Assembly (NCBI GenBank): GCA_016937035.1
Contig: JAFGWS010000067.1
Span: forward strand, 1-14,990
Direction of reading: 5' to 3'
From: Pontiellaceae bacterium
GTDB taxonomy: Bacteria > Verrucomicrobiota > Kiritimatiellia > Kiritimatiellales > Pontiellaceae
DNA: 14,990 nucleotides
Shown: positions 14,180 to 14,990 of the stretch, piece by piece
Layout of the letters: every line of letters begins with the position of its first letter
Position numbering within the stretch: the first letter of the stretch is position 1
Translations under genes and position numbers: made by a program
Notes under the pieces: model-generated
Database searches by the model: none
What the model saw: the letters and a program-made list of their open reading frames with translations, nothing else
Told to the model about the DNA's origin: nothing

Positions 14180-14830
14180 TCAGGGGTGGAAAAAAAGTTT
14201 TGCATAAACATAGGCGATGGTTTCACCGACTACAGCGCGGACGCCTTCGCTGCAGGCAAACCACTTGGAGGGCTTGTAAGTGGCCTCCGGCAGGCAGGTG
14301 ATGCCGATCTCATATTCTTTTCCCAGTGCTTTTTTGAAAAGCATGCGGCTGCGTCGGCCGTGCGGTCCCGTGGTGACCAGGTGCAGTTTTTTTTCTCCGA
14401 TCTTTTCCTTTATAAAGGCGTCGCGCAGGGCGACGGCGGATTGGTAGGTCCGGTCTTTGGTATAATCATTTGCTGTGCAGACCAGGATTCTGCTTTTGGG
14501 CACGCCGAGTTCGCTCAGTCGAGCGGCGGTCATTTCAGAATAGGATTTGAATTCCTGAAGGTAGGAGCCGGTTTCGATCGGTATTCCGGTGCAGGCGATC
14601 ATGGAATAATTTCCGGTCTCAAAAAGGCGCGCGGCTTCGGCGAGCGCGTCGTCGTGAATCCAGCCTTCCACCACCATAATGCCGGTTTTAGGGGCGGAAT
14701 CGGGGGCGAGGAAGCCGTATAGGTTAAAAAAGAGGAGAGAAAAGAGGCCCAGCGACAGGGCGAAAAGCAACAGTCGACCTTGCCATGTGAGTCGTTTCCC
14801 GGTATGTTCCCTGCGCAATTTAAAATTCAT
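14180..14830 (-). CDS. ElyC/SanA/YdcF family (DUF218-like) membrane-anchored protein
   Basis: 216 residues from ATG 14830. MNFKLRREHTGKRLTWQGRL leads into a membrane helix (about 20-38), followed by a DUF218-type domain that should face the periplasm: VVEGWIHDDALAEAARLFET (a variant of the usual IVLGGG opening), ACTGIPIE, an ELGVPKSRI strand, NDYTKDRTYQSAVALRDAF (matching the family's S..T.EN segment) and VTTGPHGRRSRMLFKKAL. The family affects envelope and peptidoglycan behaviour in E. coli; exact function is unknown. The frame is open upstream to 14941 but would then overlap the rplM promoter and give a long positively charged leader; ATG 14911 remains possible. No clear ribosome binding site precedes 14830. 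First gene of a three-gene minus-strand operon. Confidence 0.85.
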   Translation of the reverse strand: MNFKLRREHTGKRLTWQGRLLLFALSLGLFSLLFFNLYGFLAPDSAPKTGIMVVEGWIHDDALAEAARLFETGNYSMIACTGIPIETGSYLQEFKSYSEMTAARLSELGVPKSRILVCTANDYTKDRTYQSAVALRDAFIKEKIGEKKLHLVTTGPHGRRSRMLFKKALGKEYEIGITCLPEATYKPSKWFACSEGVRAVVGETIAYVYAKLFFHP

Positions 14831-14889
14831 GGCTGGTTTGTAGCATGAGGCGGGGCGGCGAAAAACAATAAACTTCTTGCGTCGAGGGG

Positions 14890-14918
14890 TTGACACGCCC
14901 GACCGGCTCATATAACTT
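14890..14918 (+). promoter_or_regulatory. rplM promoter
   Basis: TTGACA (14890-14895) with TAACTT (14913-14918) at 17 bases, or the better TATAAC (14911-14916) at 15 bases. It is the strongest promoter in the window, in keeping with a ribosomal-protein gene, and lies about 45 bases upstream of the L13 start. Confidence 0.75.
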
Positions 14919-14962
14919 CCCCGACCTTGTGTTTCTACCAAACCGAGTATGAGGACGTTTTA

Positions 14963-14990
14963 ATGAAAACTTTTATGCCCAAAGAGGCTG
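14963..14990 (+). CDS. rplM: Ribosomal protein L13 (5' end only)
   Basis: Only nine codons are visible, reading MKTFMPKEA. This is the usual opening of bacterial L13 (MKTFxxK...), GAGGA is at good distance upstream, and a strong promoter precedes it. L13 is a large-subunit protein generally encoded with rpsI (S9) downstream, beyond this window. The identity rests on a very short match plus promoter context. Confidence 0.72.

Noticed and set aside
1..14990. CRISPR arrays, tRNA/rRNA genes, insertion sequences, defence islands
   Set aside because: No regularly spaced repeats, cloverleaf patterns, transposase motifs or toxin/nuclease genes were seen on reading both strands.

Overview
The window reads as chromosomal DNA of a free-living Gram-negative bacterium. 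An LptE-type outer-membrane lipoprotein, two periplasmic-sensor histidine kinases and a c-di-GMP cyclase gene all point to a two-membrane cell. Housekeeping genes (nusA, infB, serA, the first codons of rplM) are intact and typical. The family mix (a 525-residue SerA, paired one-domain chromate transporters, an ElyC/SanA/YdcF protein opening with VVEGW, a CxxC...CxxC module next to GGDEF) makes me lean to the PVC group (Kiritimatiellota/Verrucomicrobiota). That is inference; I could not run a taxonomic search.

Layout. 1-2250 (minus): sensor histidine kinase cut off at the left edge. 2251-3055: a gene-poor, partly decayed stretch with a frameshifted GspG-like pseudopilin and a short protein-like open frame beside it. 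3056-3369: control region with divergent promoters, an inverted repeat and a terminator-like hairpin in the nusA leader. 3370-6668 (plus): nusA-infB with overlapping stop and start, closed by a strong bidirectional terminator. 6757-9669 (minus): hybrid sensor kinase with an SBP_bac_3 sensor and its own receiver. 9777-10286 (minus): lptE-like lipoprotein. 10406-13087 (plus): serA followed by two chromate-transporter half genes. 13033-14830 (minus): YdcF-like envelope protein, GGDEF diguanylate cyclase and a membrane protein with a cysteine module, tightly packed as one operon whose end overlaps the last chromate gene. 14963 onward (plus): start of rplM (ribosomal protein L13) behind a good promoter.

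How the genes may work together. nusA-infB couples transcription termination/antitermination with translation initiation, and the leader hairpin suggests that NusA could control its own operon. The two kinases read small ligands or solutes in the periplasm. The minus-strand operon at the right looks like an envelope/signalling unit in which c-di-GMP synthesis and the cysteine module, often fused in one protein elsewhere, are on separate polypeptides. Several intergenic regions share a promoter form, TTGAC/T-like -35, 17-18 bases, then TA(G/A)nnT. I found no CRISPR array, tRNA, rRNA, insertion sequence or recognisable defence system, and nothing that I would call a clearly new system. The most unusual items are the nusA leader, the broken pseudopilin and the split GGDEF/cysteine-module operon.
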